Below are positions 1 to 8,869 of a DNA stretch of 64,000 nucleotides, one piece after another. Position numbers and translations under genes: made by a program. A model generated the notes under the pieces. It was given only the letters and a program-made list of their open reading frames with translations. It did no database searches and was not told where the DNA came from. Origin of the DNA: Cognataquiflexum rubidum (GTDB lineage: Bacteria > Bacteroidota > Bacteroidia > Cytophagales > Cyclobacteriaceae); contig NZ_JAKZAL010000021.1 in the NCBI RefSeq assembly GCF_022538115.1, forward strand, positions 26,398-90,397. Direction: 5' to 3'. Numbering within the stretch: the first letter of the stretch is position 1; each line of letters starts with the position of its first letter.

Positions 1-892
1 CTCCCGCCTGTTCGGCGATAAAGGACAAAGCATTGGCTTCATAGAGCAGTCTGAGTTTTCCTTTTGGGGATTTTGCGGTGGCAGGATAGATGTAGATGCC
101 GCCTTTGAGCAGGTTGCGGTGAAAGTCCGCCACCAAGCTTCCGATATACCTGGCACTGTATTCTTGGGATTTACATTTTTCGATATAGGCTTTTAATCCC
201 GGCTCAAAAAGGTTGTAACTTCCTTCATTCACACTGTATATTTTGCCGTCTTCCGGAGCACACATATTGGGGTGGGAAAGGAAAAATTCCCCCAGCGAAG
301 GTTCATAGGTAAAGCCATTGACGCCATGTCCGGTAGTGTAAACCAACATTGTCGAGGAACCATAGAGCACATATCCTGCCGCTACCTGTTGGTTGCCGGG
401 CTGCATGATATCCTCAGGTTGGATGGGACTTCCGATCGGCGTTACTCTCCTGTAGATGGAAAAAATCGTCCCGATCGAAATATTCACATCGATATTGGAT
501 GAACCATCCAAAGGGTCAATTGCGACAACATATTTGCCGGAGCCGTTTTGCAAGTCGATGACTTCATCGTCCTCCTCGGACACGACGGCGCAGACTTCTC
601 CGCCTTTTGTCAAGGCCCGGGTGAAACGGATATTGGCGATGACATCGAGTTTTTGCTGTTCTTCGCCCTGCACATTGGTTTGTCCAAATGCACCACCGAT
701 ATTTGCCAGACCGGCACGGTTGGTTTCGCGGTTTACAATCTTGGCAGCAAGGGCGATATCTCTCAGCAGTTGGGACAATTCCCCGGAGGCAAAGGGAAAT
801 TCCTCTTGTTTCATTTTGATAAAACGGTCCAAAGTGGTGCCGACAGAATACGCCAAAGAGGAATCAGAGGGGCTGTAATGTTTGATTTTCAT
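1..892 (-). CDS. fbp: Fructose-1,6-bisphosphatase class I (3' end beyond window)
   Basis: Gluconeogenic enzyme that hydrolyses fructose-1,6-bisphosphate to fructose-6-phosphate in the cytoplasm. About 297 residues are visible of a family length near 335; the C-terminus is cut by the window edge. The start [10 protein letters not shown] is set by the ATG at 892. The metal-binding motif [10 protein letters not shown] is at about residues 126-135, preceded by the acidic run SEEDDE at about 105-110, both hallmarks of class I FBPase. The gene is divergent from aspartokinase with only 57 bp between the two starts, so both promoters lie in that gap. Identification is firm. Confidence 0.96.
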   Translation of the reverse strand, partial: MKIKHYSPSDSSLAYSVGTTLDRFIKMKQEEFPFASGELSQLLRDIALAAKIVNRETNRAGLANIGGAFGQTNVQGEEQQKLDVIANIRFTRALTKGGEVCAVVSEEDDEVIDLQNGSGKYVVAIDPLDGSSNIDVNISIGTIFSIYRRVTPIGSPIQPEDIMQPGNQQVAAGYVLYGSSTMLVYTTGHGVNGFTYEPSLGEFFLSHPNMCAPEDGKIYSVNEGSYNLFEPGLKAYIEKCKSQEYSARYIGSLVADFHRNLLKGGIYIYPATAKSPKGKLRLLYEANALSFIAEQAG

Positions 893-949
893 AGTATAGG
901 AAAAATACAATTATTGGGTTTATATACTTAAAATTACAAATTAATTTTT

Positions 950-2224
950 ATGTCAAAAACATTTGTATTCAAATTTGGCGGGGCTTCTGTGAAAGATGCC
1001 AAATCTATCAAAAACTTACGTGAAATTTTATTCAATCGATTGCGGAATCATACCGTAATCGTTGTTTCCGCCATGGGAAAAACCACAAACGCCCTTGAAG
1101 AATTATTGAATATCAAACTGGAAGACAAGCCTCTTTATGAGAAAAGTGCAAAATTAAAAAACTACCATCTTGAAATTTGCAGGGAACTTTTCCTACCAGA
1201 AAACCTGATCTTTCCTGCCATCGAAAACTTTTTCTCCCAACTGGACAGGGTCTTGGAAAAACCCCTGAGCAAAGAAAACTATGATGAATATTACGATCAG
1301 GTAGTATCTTATGGTGAACTCATTTCCTCCCGAATTGTGCAGGAATACCTTTGTGCAGAAGGGATTTTTTGCCTTTGGCAAGATGCGCGGGAGATTATCT
1401 CTACGGACAGTGATTATCGGTTTGCCAAAGTCAAATGGGAAAAAACCGCCGCCCAATGCCAAAAACACCTGATGGCAAAGTTGGAGCGATTCCCTGTCAT
1501 CACACAGGGATTTATCGGTTCGGATGATAAAGGGAAAACCACCACGCTTGGAAGGGAAGGTTCGGATTTTACCGCAGCTATTTTGGCACATAGCCTTCGT
1601 TCACAGTCAGTCACCATTTGGAAAGATGTGGAAGGTGTACTCAATGCCGACCCGAAGCGATTTCCCGATACAGTGAAATTTGAAGAGTTGGATTATAGAG
1701 AAGCCGCCGAGTTGACTTATTATGGGGCGTCGGTTATCCATCCCAAGACCATCAAGCCCTTGGCCAATCTTTCCATTCCGCTTTTTGTCAAGTCATTTTT
1801 GAATCCAGACGGAACCGGAACCCAAATCCACCATGTGGACAAGCCGAATATCGTTCCTTGCATCGTAGTGAAGGATGAACAGGTTTTGGTCAGTTTCCGG
1901 GTGACTGACTTCACTTTTATCAATGAATCCCACATCCATCAGGTCTATACCGAAATCGAAAAACTCAAACTGAGGGTCAATCTTTTGCAAACTTCCGCCA
2001 TCAGTATTTCTATTGTGATTGACAAGCAGCTTTTCAAAATGGAGAAACTGATCGCTGCTTTGGCAAAGGATTTTGATATCAGATACAATGAATCCCTGCA
2101 GCTTATCACAGTCAAAAACCACAACCGGAAAATTATGGAGGAATTGATGTCGGACAAAGAGGTGCTTTTGGAACAGGTCACGCGGACGACCTTTCAGATT
2201 GTAGTCAAACCACTAGCTGAGTAA
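950..2224 (+). CDS. lysC: Aspartokinase, monofunctional
   Basis: Phosphorylates L-aspartate, the first step towards lysine, threonine, methionine and diaminopimelate. The N-terminal kinase domain opens with the classic KFGGASV motif (residues 8-14), and TTLGREGSDFTA (about 198-209) is the conserved substrate/ATP region. The last 120 or so residues form a tandem ACT-type region, the usual site of feedback control by lysine or threonine. At 424 aa it is shorter than bifunctional aspartokinase-homoserine dehydrogenases, and no dehydrogenase follows. Whether lysC, thrA-like or another symbol fits best cannot be decided from sequence alone. Confidence 0.93.
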   Translation: MSKTFVFKFGGASVKDAKSIKNLREILFNRLRNHTVIVVSAMGKTTNALEELLNIKLEDKPLYEKSAKLKNYHLEICRELFLPENLIFPAIENFFSQLDRVLEKPLSKENYDEYYDQVVSYGELISSRIVQEYLCAEGIFCLWQDAREIISTDSDYRFAKVKWEKTAAQCQKHLMAKLERFPVITQGFIGSDDKGKTTTLGREGSDFTAAILAHSLRSQSVTIWKDVEGVLNADPKRFPDTVKFEELDYREAAELTYYGASVIHPKTIKPLANLSIPLFVKSFLNPDGTGTQIHHVDKPNIVPCIVVKDEQVLVSFRVTDFTFINESHIHQVYTEIEKLKLRVNLLQTSAISISIVIDKQLFKMEKLIAALAKDFDIRYNESLQLITVKNHNRKIMEELMSDKEVLLEQVTRTTFQIVVKPLAE

Positions 2225-3088
2225 CTTGCTGATGGTTTTTTCTATGCCGGGCAAATAACTTTTGCCAAAAAGAAGGAGGTGTACCAAAAGCGGGTACAGG
2301 TTGTACACAGGGACACGGTCTTTGAATCCTGGTTCCAAAGGAAAGAAAGTGTCGTAGGCTTCATAAAACTCCTCCTCAAAAGGTCCAAACATCCTTGAAA
2401 AAGCGAGGTCCATTTCCCGGTGACCGAAGTAAACTGCCGGATCTATCAAGACCGGAATCCCGCTTTTTCCGCGCATGATATTCCCCGACCAAAGGTCACC
2501 GTGTAGCAGAGAAGGTTTTTCTTTTGGGAAGAAATCTTCCAACAAAGGATAAATCTTTTGGAATTTTTTCAAAAAATCCAGGTCAACCAAGCCTTCATAA
2601 TATGCCCTTCCGATAAGCGGGTCCAATCTGGATCGGACAAAAAAATCAGACCAAGAATGGTTGGGTTGGTTCTGTTGCGGGATGGAAGCAATATAATTGG
2701 AGGATTTGTATCCGAAATCATTTTGGGTGGCCATATGCATCTGTGCCAAACCGAGACCTAGTTCCTGCCAATAAGTGGAGGTTGCCTTTTCAGCATCAAT
2801 CCATTCCATCAAAATGAAATTGTAAGATTCTTCCCGACCAAAATGATAAACCTCTGGGATTTTTAATGGACAATGGGCCCGCATCGTATTCAGGCCATCA
2901 GCTTCTTTTTCGAAGATATCTTCAGATTCCTCAAAATTGGTTTTCAAAAAAAACTGGCCATCGGAGGTCTCTAAAAATACGCCTTGGTTGATATTGCCGG
3001 CCGAGACAAGTCTTGCCTGTTTCAATTTCACCGAAGGTCCAAAGCTTAGAAAAAGAAGCCTTTCAAAGACCTCTTTGGACTCAAACAT
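2213..3088 (-). CDS. Fructosamine kinase family protein
   Basis: Protein of about 291 aa related to fructosamine-3-kinase/ketosamine-3-kinase, enzymes of the aminoglycoside-phosphotransferase fold that phosphorylate glycated amines so that the sugar falls off proteins. Visible motifs are LLHGDLWSGNI (catalytic loop, HGD) and PVLIDPAVYFGHREMDLA (metal-binding D and the following helix). I chose the ATG at 3088, beginning MFESKEVFERLLF, because an upstream TTG would run 61 bp into the neighbouring phosphatase; with 3088 the overlap is 8 bp. It overlaps the convergent aspartokinase stop by 12 bp. A two-gene operon with the phosphatase upstream is likely. Confidence 0.87.
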   Translation of the reverse strand: MFESKEVFERLLFLSFGPSVKLKQARLVSAGNINQGVFLETSDGQFFLKTNFEESEDIFEKEADGLNTMRAHCPLKIPEVYHFGREESYNFILMEWIDAEKATSTYWQELGLGLAQMHMATQNDFGYKSSNYIASIPQQNQPNHSWSDFFVRSRLDPLIGRAYYEGLVDLDFLKKFQKIYPLLEDFFPKEKPSLLHGDLWSGNIMRGKSGIPVLIDPAVYFGHREMDLAFSRMFGPFEEEFYEAYDTFFPLEPGFKDRVPVYNLYPLLVHLLLFGKSYLPGIEKTISKLLS

Positions 3089-3566
3089 ATAAGTTATGGT
3101 CAACCTTAAGGCGTTCCAAAAAATGGTCGAGCGATTCGTCAATTATTTGGTAAACCTGCTCAAAACCCTCCTCACCGCCATAATATGGATCCGGTACTTC
3201 AATATGGTCTGGGCTGGGATGGAATTCCCGCAACAAAAATAACTGGTCATGTTTGATATTGTGTCTCGTCATCACATTTTGGACATTCCTTTTATTGGAC
3301 ATATCCATAGCTACGAGGTAATCAAACTCGCGGATATCTACACGGTTAAGCTGTCTGGCGCGGTGTGAAATCGGAATTTCGTGATTTTGGGCGCAAGCAA
3401 GGGTTCTTTCGTCAGGCAATTCACCGATATGGTAGTCCGAAGTTCCGCAGCTGTCGCTTGTGAATTTACCTTCAAGTCCAAGCTGTTTGACTTTATGGTT
3501 AAAAATACCTTCCGCTAGGGGAGATCTACAGATATTTCCTAAACAAATGAACAAGACTTTGACCAT
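3081..3566 (-). CDS. Low-molecular-weight protein-tyrosine phosphatase
   Basis: Cytoplasmic phosphatase of about 161 aa. The P-loop CLGNICRS (C8-x5-R14 from the chosen start MVKVLFICLG) is the LMW-PTP signature, and the VPDPYYGG segment near the C-terminus carries the general-acid aspartate. An upstream in-frame extension of six residues is possible but places the P-loop unusually far in. It is translationally coupled (8-bp overlap) to the fructosamine-kinase-like gene; this pairing suggests a repair or regulatory dephosphorylation role, but the substrate is unknown. Confidence 0.92.
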   Translation of the reverse strand: MVKVLFICLGNICRSPLAEGIFNHKVKQLGLEGKFTSDSCGTSDYHIGELPDERTLACAQNHEIPISHRARQLNRVDIREFDYLVAMDMSNKRNVQNVMTRHNIKHDQLFLLREFHPSPDHIEVPDPYYGGEEGFEQVYQIIDESLDHFLERLKVDHNLYV

Positions 3567-4059
3567 ACTAAAGGGCTTATACAATTTCGAGGTGAAAGGG
3601 AATACAAGTTATAAAATTTTTGTGGATGTCCTTGTATCAAAAAAAAGACAATGGAAAAAGTAAAATGCATGATCAGAAGAATATTTTGATTTAGTTTATT
3701 TTCGGATCCATATCTTCTTAAAAAATTAAACATTTCCCTTATTAATATGAAGTTTTTTGGTTTAACTACAAAACCCACCAAACAAAGTTTCGATAAAAAT
3801 TTAAATTTTTTTTGAACCAATTTTTCGAACGGAGAAAAACCATATGGTGTAGCGCATCTTGAATCAAATCAATTTTTTCAAATAAATGGAGTAATGTCGA
3901 AGAGAAAATGGCTTTAAGATCAAGGATGGGTTTAAGATTTAGCCGAAAAATCTTCCGTCTTCGGTCTTCCGTCCTGTTTGGAACAAAGTTTTTGGTAATG
4001 GCATGAAAGCTTTTTTCCATAAATATTTCATGACCCTTGGTTTTTATTTTATAATTATT
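3567..4059. other. Intergenic, no gene supported
   Basis: AT-rich 490-bp gap between the divergent phosphatase and membrane-protein genes. Short open frames on the minus strand have no recognisable sequence and many rare-composition stretches; I see no RNA gene. The only structured signal is the palindrome at its right end, listed separately. Confidence 0.5.
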
Positions 4060-4080
4060 GTACTTTGAATTACAAAGTAC
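4060..4080 (+). promoter_or_regulatory. Palindromic operator upstream of membrane protein/regulator/creD locus
   Basis: GTACTTTG-AATTA-CAAAGTAC is a perfect 8-bp inverted repeat ending 6 bp before the start codon at 4087. Its left arm contains TACTTTG, close to the Bacteroidota -7 box, and a TTG lies 21 bp upstream (4037-4039). A repressor bound here would cover the promoter. A near-copy precedes creD at 5009-5025. The winged-helix protein encoded between the two sites is the obvious candidate to bind both (inference). Confidence 0.65.
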
Positions 4081-4086
4081 TTTTAA

Positions 4087-4704
4087 ATGGAAAAAGAAAA
4101 ATACATCCAAGACCTCCGACAGATCAAAGAGATCATGGACAGGTCTTCCAAGTTTATTTCGCTCAGTGGTTTGTCAGGAGTCGCTGCCGGGATCATTGCA
4201 CTTGCAGGAGCTTGGTATGCTTACCGGAATATTTACACAGAAAGTGATTTTTATGGTTACCAGGTAGTGACAATCAGCTCTGAATCTATTGCTTCAATAA
4301 TTGGACTTGGTGCCCTGATTCTGATTCTGGCGATTGGCGCAGGTATATTTTTCACTGCCCAGAAAGCAAAAAAGGCCAACCAAAAAGTCTGGAATTCCCA
4401 AGCCAAAAGGTTGCTGATCAACTTAGCCATCCCTTTGGTCACCGGGGGCTTACTCAGCCTTATTTTCCTTTCACGTGGATTTATTGGGATCATTGCCCCG
4501 CTGACACTAATTTTCTACGGTCTTGCATTGGTCAATGCTTCCAAATATACCCACGAAGAAATTAGGAGTCTCGGCATTATTGAAATTGCACTCGGCTTGC
4601 TGTCGGCCTATTTTATCGGATTTGGACTTTTGTTTTGGGCAATCGGTTTTGGCCTGTTGCATATTGTGTACGGCATCATCATGCACTACCGCTACGGATC
4701 GTGA
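4087..4704 (+). CDS. Multi-pass membrane protein of unknown function
   Basis: 205-aa inner-membrane protein. A soluble N-terminal helix (about 30 residues, MEKEKYIQDLRQIKEIM...) is followed by roughly five or six hydrophobic segments (about 28-47, 63-88, 100-120, 127-147, 160-200). I do not recognise a named function. Its stop codon overlaps the GTG start of the winged-helix regulator by 4 bp (GTGA), so the two are co-translated, and creD follows 49 bp after the regulator. The arrangement suggests a sensor or partner for the regulator/CreD system, but that is inference. Confidence 0.85.
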   Translation: MEKEKYIQDLRQIKEIMDRSSKFISLSGLSGVAAGIIALAGAWYAYRNIYTESDFYGYQVVTISSESIASIIGLGALILILAIGAGIFFTAQKAKKANQKVWNSQAKRLLINLAIPLVTGGLLSLIFLSRGFIGIIAPLTLIFYGLALVNASKYTHEEIRSLGIIEIALGLLSAYFIGFGLLFWAIGFGLLHIVYGIIMHYRYGS

Positions 4705-4991
4705 AAGACATACTCAAGGACTTGGACAAAGCTTTTGAAAACAAGCTCAGGCTGGGAATCATGTCAGCTTTGCTGGTCAATGATTTTCTGGATTTCAATG
4801 CCCTGAAAGAAATCCTCGATGCCACTGACGGCAACCTTGCGAGCCATCTCAAAACTTTGGAAAAAGAAGGTTATATCACCTACACAAAAGAATTTGTGGA
4901 CCGAAAACCAAATACCAAATACATGGTCACAGAGTCCGGAAAAGAAGCATTTATCAAACACCTCAAAGCAATAGAAAACCTACTAAAGTAA
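4701..4991 (+). CDS. Winged-helix transcriptional regulator (HTH_34/MarR-ArsR-like)
   Basis: Small DNA-binding protein of 96 aa starting at the GTG at 4701 (VKDILKDLDKAFENKLRLGI), chosen because it gives a GTGA overlap with the upstream membrane protein and places the family's N-terminal helix at the start. The core FNALKEILDATDGNLASHLKTLEKEGYI... is a typical winged helix in which the recognition helix contains NLASHLKTLEKEG, followed by the wing YTKEFVDRKPNTKYMVTESG. Such proteins are repeatedly found beside creD in Bacteroidota (known association). It probably binds the palindromes at 4060-4080 and 5009-5025. Confidence 0.88.
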   Translation: MKDILKDLDKAFENKLRLGIMSALLVNDFLDFNALKEILDATDGNLASHLKTLEKEGYITYTKEFVDRKPNTKYMVTESGKEAFIKHLKAIENLLK

Positions 4992-5008
4992 AAAAAATTT
5001 ATCCACTC

Positions 5009-5025
5009 ACTTTGCATTTCAAAGT
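5009..5025 (+). promoter_or_regulatory. Second copy of the ACTTTG-N5-CAAAGT operator, upstream of creD
   Basis: ACTTTG-CATTT-CAAAGT is an inverted repeat with 6-bp arms, 16 bp before the creD start codon at 5041. It matches the 4060-4080 palindrome in arm sequence and spacer length; the right flank AAAGTAC is conserved, the left flank is not. Two sites with the same architecture bracketing the regulator gene argue for an autoregulated locus with creD as second target. Confidence 0.6.
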
Positions 5026-5040
5026 ACTTTCAAAACAACC

Positions 5041-6381
5041 ATGGAAAACTCAGCACTCAAACCCCTGCTTTCTCTCAAGTATTCTGTCACTCTCAAGTTG
5101 GTCGTAATCGCATTTCTCGGTTTGCTACTCCTGATCCCGACGGCATTGATCCAATCCGTCATCGAAGAACGAGCCTTTCTCAATGACGAGGCCATCAAAG
5201 AAATCGGTTCCAAATGGGCCGAATCCCAAGAAATCGTCGGCCCGATCCTTTCTATTCCCATAGTCTATGAAACAGAAAAAGACGGGAAGATTACCCGCAT
5301 TATAGATGATTACCATATTCTTCCCCAAGACCTGCGCATTGAAGGAAAAGTACTTCCTGAAATCCTGAAACGAGGAATTTTCAAAGGGGTAGTTTACCGT
5401 TCGGACCTTGCCGTCACAGGAAGTTTCATGGTGTTGGATGATTTTGACAAGAAGGACTTTGTGGGATTCAACCATGCGGAAGCCAAGGTTTCTTTTGGTG
5501 TGACTGACCTCAGGGGAATAGAAGACGAAGTACAATTTACCGTCATTGGCGAAAAAAAGCAGGTTAATCCAGGCACTGGAATTTTTAAAGTAATTCCTTC
5601 AGGATTCAGTATTTCGATGCCAAACCATGAATTCAAGGCCGGCGAATCCATTCCCTTTACCATTCAACTCAAGCTCAAAGGGAGCAAAAACCTTTCATTT
5701 ATCCCGACAGGAAAGACGACCGATGTCAAAATCCAATCTCCCTGGACCGCTCCAAAATTTGACGGAAAATTTTTGCCCAACAACAGAAGCCTGACTGAGG
5801 AAGGTTTTACAGCAGAATGGAAAGTATTGGAATTGAACAGGAATTATCCCCAATCATGGATCAACAATGCCTATGCGGAAAATTTGAAATCAGCGTCCTT
5901 TGGCGTGGATTTGCTTTCGCCTATGGAGGATTACCAAAAATCCACCCGATCGGCCAAATATGCCCTCATGACTATAGGATTGACTTTTCTTATGTTTTTC
6001 CTGGTAGAAGTATTGGGCAAAAAGAACATCCATCCTTTCCAATATGCAATGGTAGGCTTTGCGATTTGTCTTTTCTATATCCTCCTGGTGTCCATTTCGG
6101 AACAGGTTAGTTTCAATATTGCGTACCTGATTTCCACCATTGCTGTTGTGGGTACCATTTGTCTTTATTCTCTGTCTTTGTTCAGGGTAAAAAAATACAC
6201 CCTCATTTTGGCGACTGTGCTTCTAGGTTCCTTTGGGTTCTTGTTTGTGACGCTACAGATGGAGGATTATGCGCTTTTGATGGGAAGCATCGGTTTGTTT
6301 ATCATCCTTTCGGCCACGATGTACATCACCAGGAACATAGATTGGAACAAAATGAGTTTGGGAAAATCAGAAGAAAGCTAA
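5041..6381 (+). CDS. creD: CreD-like cell envelope integrity inner-membrane protein
   Basis: 446-aa protein of the CreD family (PF06123). There is one N-terminal membrane anchor (about residues 18-38), a large periplasmic domain (about 40-305) containing the family segment KWAESQEIVGPILSIPI, and a C-terminal cluster of about five membrane helices (from about 308). In Enterobacteria creD is induced by CreBC and affects envelope integrity and beta-lactam/colicin tolerance; here the control is more likely the adjacent winged-helix protein. The biochemical function of CreD is not established. Confidence 0.93.
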   Translation: MENSALKPLLSLKYSVTLKLVVIAFLGLLLLIPTALIQSVIEERAFLNDEAIKEIGSKWAESQEIVGPILSIPIVYETEKDGKITRIIDDYHILPQDLRIEGKVLPEILKRGIFKGVVYRSDLAVTGSFMVLDDFDKKDFVGFNHAEAKVSFGVTDLRGIEDEVQFTVIGEKKQVNPGTGIFKVIPSGFSISMPNHEFKAGESIPFTIQLKLKGSKNLSFIPTGKTTDVKIQSPWTAPKFDGKFLPNNRSLTEEGFTAEWKVLELNRNYPQSWINNAYAENLKSASFGVDLLSPMEDYQKSTRSAKYALMTIGLTFLMFFLVEVLGKKNIHPFQYAMVGFAICLFYILLVSISEQVSFNIAYLISTIAVVGTICLYSLSLFRVKKYTLILATVLLGSFGFLFVTLQMEDYALLMGSIGLFIILSATMYITRNIDWNKMSLGKSEES

Positions 6382-6423
6382 GATTAGCAATTAATGTCGT
6401 TTTGATAATGAGGATTCGATGAG

Positions 6424-6490
6424 CTTTTCCAAAGTTCAGATTGAACGTTAAGAGATTATCTTGCCTTTGTTCTAACTTTGGAAAAGTTTT
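6424..6490 (+). terminator. Long stem-loop downstream of creD (terminator or structured RNA)
   Basis: CTTTTCCAAAGTT at 6424-6436 is perfectly complementary to AACTTTGGAAAAG at 6474-6486. The 37-nt interior contains a further short pairing (GAAC with GTTC), and the right arm runs into a short T tract. The position 43 bp after the creD stop suits a transcription terminator, but the loop is large for an intrinsic terminator. Confidence 0.5.
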
Positions 6491-6610
6491 TACTAAACAA
6501 CAACTCGTCTAAACCTCATTGGATTAATAATTGGAAATCAATCCTAATTAATCCCTAAATGCCCCTCTTAAGACGAAATTCCTTTTGAGGGGGATTTGAA
6601 TCTTTATCCC

Positions 6611-6618
6611 TATTTTTG
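6611..6618 (+). promoter_or_regulatory. Candidate -7 box (TATTTTTG) immediately before waaA
   Basis: Exact match to the Bacteroidota TAnnTTTG element, with its last base 5 nt before the waaA ATG at 6623. If used, transcription would begin at or very near the start codon and give a leaderless or almost leaderless mRNA. No well-placed -33 TTG is obvious, so the call is tentative. Confidence 0.35.
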
Positions 6619-6622
6619 GGGC

Positions 6623-7870
6623 ATGAAACCACTGTATGATTTTTCGATAAGGACATTTTCAAAACTGGCGGGAATCTCCAAAGGAAGCAATGCCAAGCTT
6701 GAAAAACTGGTGGATGGCAGAAAGGACCTTTTCGAAAGATTGACCGCATTCAAGTCGGGATTTTCAAAACCCATTGCCTGGTTTCATGTAGCCTCGCTCG
6801 GAGAGTACGAACAGGCAAAACCTGTCATTGCCGAATTGAAGCACCGAAAGCCTGATTATGGTATCGTCGTCAGTTTTTTTAGTCCTTCGGGCTATGAAAT
6901 AGCCAATAGAAAAGCACAGGAAAATGTGGACTTCATCACTTACCTTCCTTTTGATACGGCCACGAATGCAAAGAATTTTTTGGGAATATTGGATCCAAAA
7001 ATCGGCTTCTTCGTCAAATACGATCTTTGGGCAAACCATATCTTGGAAGCAAAAGAAAGACACATCCCGCTGTTTCTTTTCTCGGCATCGATGCGGGAAG
7101 ACCAGATTTACTTCAAGGGCTATGGGACATTCTTCAAAAAAATCCTGACCTCATTTGATCATATTTTTACCCAAAATACACAAACCAAAACCTTGATCGA
7201 AGGATTGGACTTCTATCAGGTGAGTGTCGCGGGCGATACCAGATACGACAGGGTAAAGTCGATAGCGGAGGCACCCAAGTCTTTTCCGGAAATACTTCCC
7301 TTTGTCAATGGGAGGAAAACAATGGTGGTTGGTTCAGCTTGGGAGGAGGACATGAAAGTCCTGATTCCATTTATCAATGCCCATCCGGAGTATTTTTTCA
7401 TTGTAGCACCCCATGATATCAACCTTGAAACTTTGGCAGAATGGAAATCCAAAATCAGCAGACCATCGCTGAAATATTCTGAAATTTCAGGTCAGGAAAC
7501 TGCCGATGTATTGTTTATAGACAATATCGGGATGTTGTCTTCCCTGTACCAGTTTGCACATATCTCTTATGTCGGCGGAGCTTTCGGGAAAGGGCTGCAC
7601 AATATCCTGGAAGCCATTGCTTACAGCATTCCGGTGATTTTTGGCGAACTCAAAAAGGAAGGGAAATTTCCCGAAGCGGGAATCAGTCAAGAGTATGGTT
7701 GTGGGTTTTCGGTTTCAAACACAAAACAGTTAGAGAAGACAATCCTGTATTTGTCAGACCAAAGCCATTACCTTCAAGCCTGCCAAACCGCTGAAAAACT
7801 TGTCAGCGACAATGTCGGCAGCGCAAAAAAAATCATGGATACCGTCATCACCAAAATCAACCAAGCATGA
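6623..7870 (+). CDS. waaA: 3-deoxy-D-manno-octulosonic acid (Kdo) transferase
   Basis: Inner-membrane-associated GT30 glycosyltransferase that adds Kdo from CMP-Kdo to lipid IVA. 415 aa from the chosen ATG (MKPLYDFSIRTFSKLAG); an upstream TTG would add nine residues. Recognisable features are the N-terminal FHVASLGEYEQAKPVI block with the catalytic glutamate, VGSAWEEDMKVLIPF at the start of the C-terminal Rossmann domain, and SYVGGAFGKGLHNILEA, the CMP-sugar-binding GG...G.HN..E motif. It overlaps rsgA by 4 bp (ATGA), so the two are cotranslated. Confidence 0.93.
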   Translation: MKPLYDFSIRTFSKLAGISKGSNAKLEKLVDGRKDLFERLTAFKSGFSKPIAWFHVASLGEYEQAKPVIAELKHRKPDYGIVVSFFSPSGYEIANRKAQENVDFITYLPFDTATNAKNFLGILDPKIGFFVKYDLWANHILEAKERHIPLFLFSASMREDQIYFKGYGTFFKKILTSFDHIFTQNTQTKTLIEGLDFYQVSVAGDTRYDRVKSIAEAPKSFPEILPFVNGRKTMVVGSAWEEDMKVLIPFINAHPEYFFIVAPHDINLETLAEWKSKISRPSLKYSEISGQETADVLFIDNIGMLSSLYQFAHISYVGGAFGKGLHNILEAIAYSIPVIFGELKKEGKFPEAGISQEYGCGFSVSNTKQLEKTILYLSDQSHYLQACQTAEKLVSDNVGSAKKIMDTVITKINQA

Positions 7871-8790
7871 AAGGAAGGGTCCTCAAATCCACGGGAAGTT
7901 GGTATACGGTCAAAACTGAAAAAGGTCTTCTCAATGCGCGTCTCCGTGGAAAATTCAAGCAGGATGACCTCAAGTTGACCAATCCGATTTCAGTCGGTGA
8001 TTATGTTCTCCTCGAACAGGAAGCCGACCAACCTTCCTCTGTCATCACGGACATCCTTCCCCGAGAAAATTACATTATCCGTAAATCCACCCGAAAAAAC
8101 CATTTTTCACATATCATCGCTTCCAATATTGATCAGGCTTTTTTGATTATCACCTTAAAAAACCCAAGAACATCGCTTGGTTTTATAGACCGGTTTTTGG
8201 TCAGTACAGAGAGCTTCAGGATCCCCACATCCATTTTGGTCAATAAAATGGACATTGCTTATAAGGACAAAGACATGGAATACCTGCAGGACATCAAGGA
8301 CATTTATGTGCCCTTGGGTTATCCGGTATATGAGATTTCTGCCTTGAACAGTACCGTATTGCAGGAACAATTCCTGCCGCTGCTCAAAGGAAAAACGACC
8401 TTGCTATCTGGCCACTCCGGTGTGGGTAAATCTACTTTGCTCAATAAAATTGTCCCTGAGGCAGTGCAGGCTACCAAAGAGATTTCAAAATTCAGTGCCA
8501 AAGGAGTACACACAACCACCTTTGCCGAAATGTTTGAAATCGAAGGAGGCGGCTACCTGATCGATACTCCTGGGATCAAGGAATTTGGGATTTTGGACAT
8601 TGATGAATTTGAACTGTCCCACTATTTTCCGGAGTTTAGAAAATACCTCGGTCAGTGCCGGTACAATAACTGTCAGCACCTCAACGAACCGGGATGTGTG
8701 GTCCTTCAAAAACTTGAGGAAGGATTTATCCATCCTTACCGCTATGACAGCTATGTCAATATCCTGAATGAAGAGGATGACCACCGATAG
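7867..8790 (+). CDS. rsgA: Ribosome small-subunit-dependent GTPase A
   Basis: Circularly permuted GTPase that acts late in 30S subunit maturation. Order of motifs: OB-fold N-terminus (about 1-65), NKMD (G4, 126-129), P-loop GHSGVGKST (182-190), DTPG (G3, 233-236), then a zinc-binding site formed by C264, C269, H271 and C277. G4 preceding G1 confirms the circular permutation. 307 aa is the normal length. Start overlaps the waaA stop by 4 bp. Confidence 0.96.
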   Translation: MKGRVLKSTGSWYTVKTEKGLLNARLRGKFKQDDLKLTNPISVGDYVLLEQEADQPSSVITDILPRENYIIRKSTRKNHFSHIIASNIDQAFLIITLKNPRTSLGFIDRFLVSTESFRIPTSILVNKMDIAYKDKDMEYLQDIKDIYVPLGYPVYEISALNSTVLQEQFLPLLKGKTTLLSGHSGVGKSTLLNKIVPEAVQATKEISKFSAKGVHTTTFAEMFEIEGGGYLIDTPGIKEFGILDIDEFELSHYFPEFRKYLGQCRYNNCQHLNEPGCVVLQKLEEGFIHPYRYDSYVNILNEEDDHR

Positions 8791-8869
8791 ATGGAGGTTA
8801 GAAGTTTGAAGTCAGAAGCTTTGAAACCACCGCCAATTGCTTTAATTTTCGTTTTTCAATGACAACCCC

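Noticed and set aside
1193..1591. 132-codon minus-strand frame inside aspartokinase
   Set aside because: Shadow of the clearly identified lysC frame; no independent motif.
3539..4110. Two minus-strand open frames of about 93 and 114 codons
   Set aside because: No recognisable sequence, no good start context, and they run across the operator region of the plus-strand gene; composition is that of AT-rich intergenic DNA.
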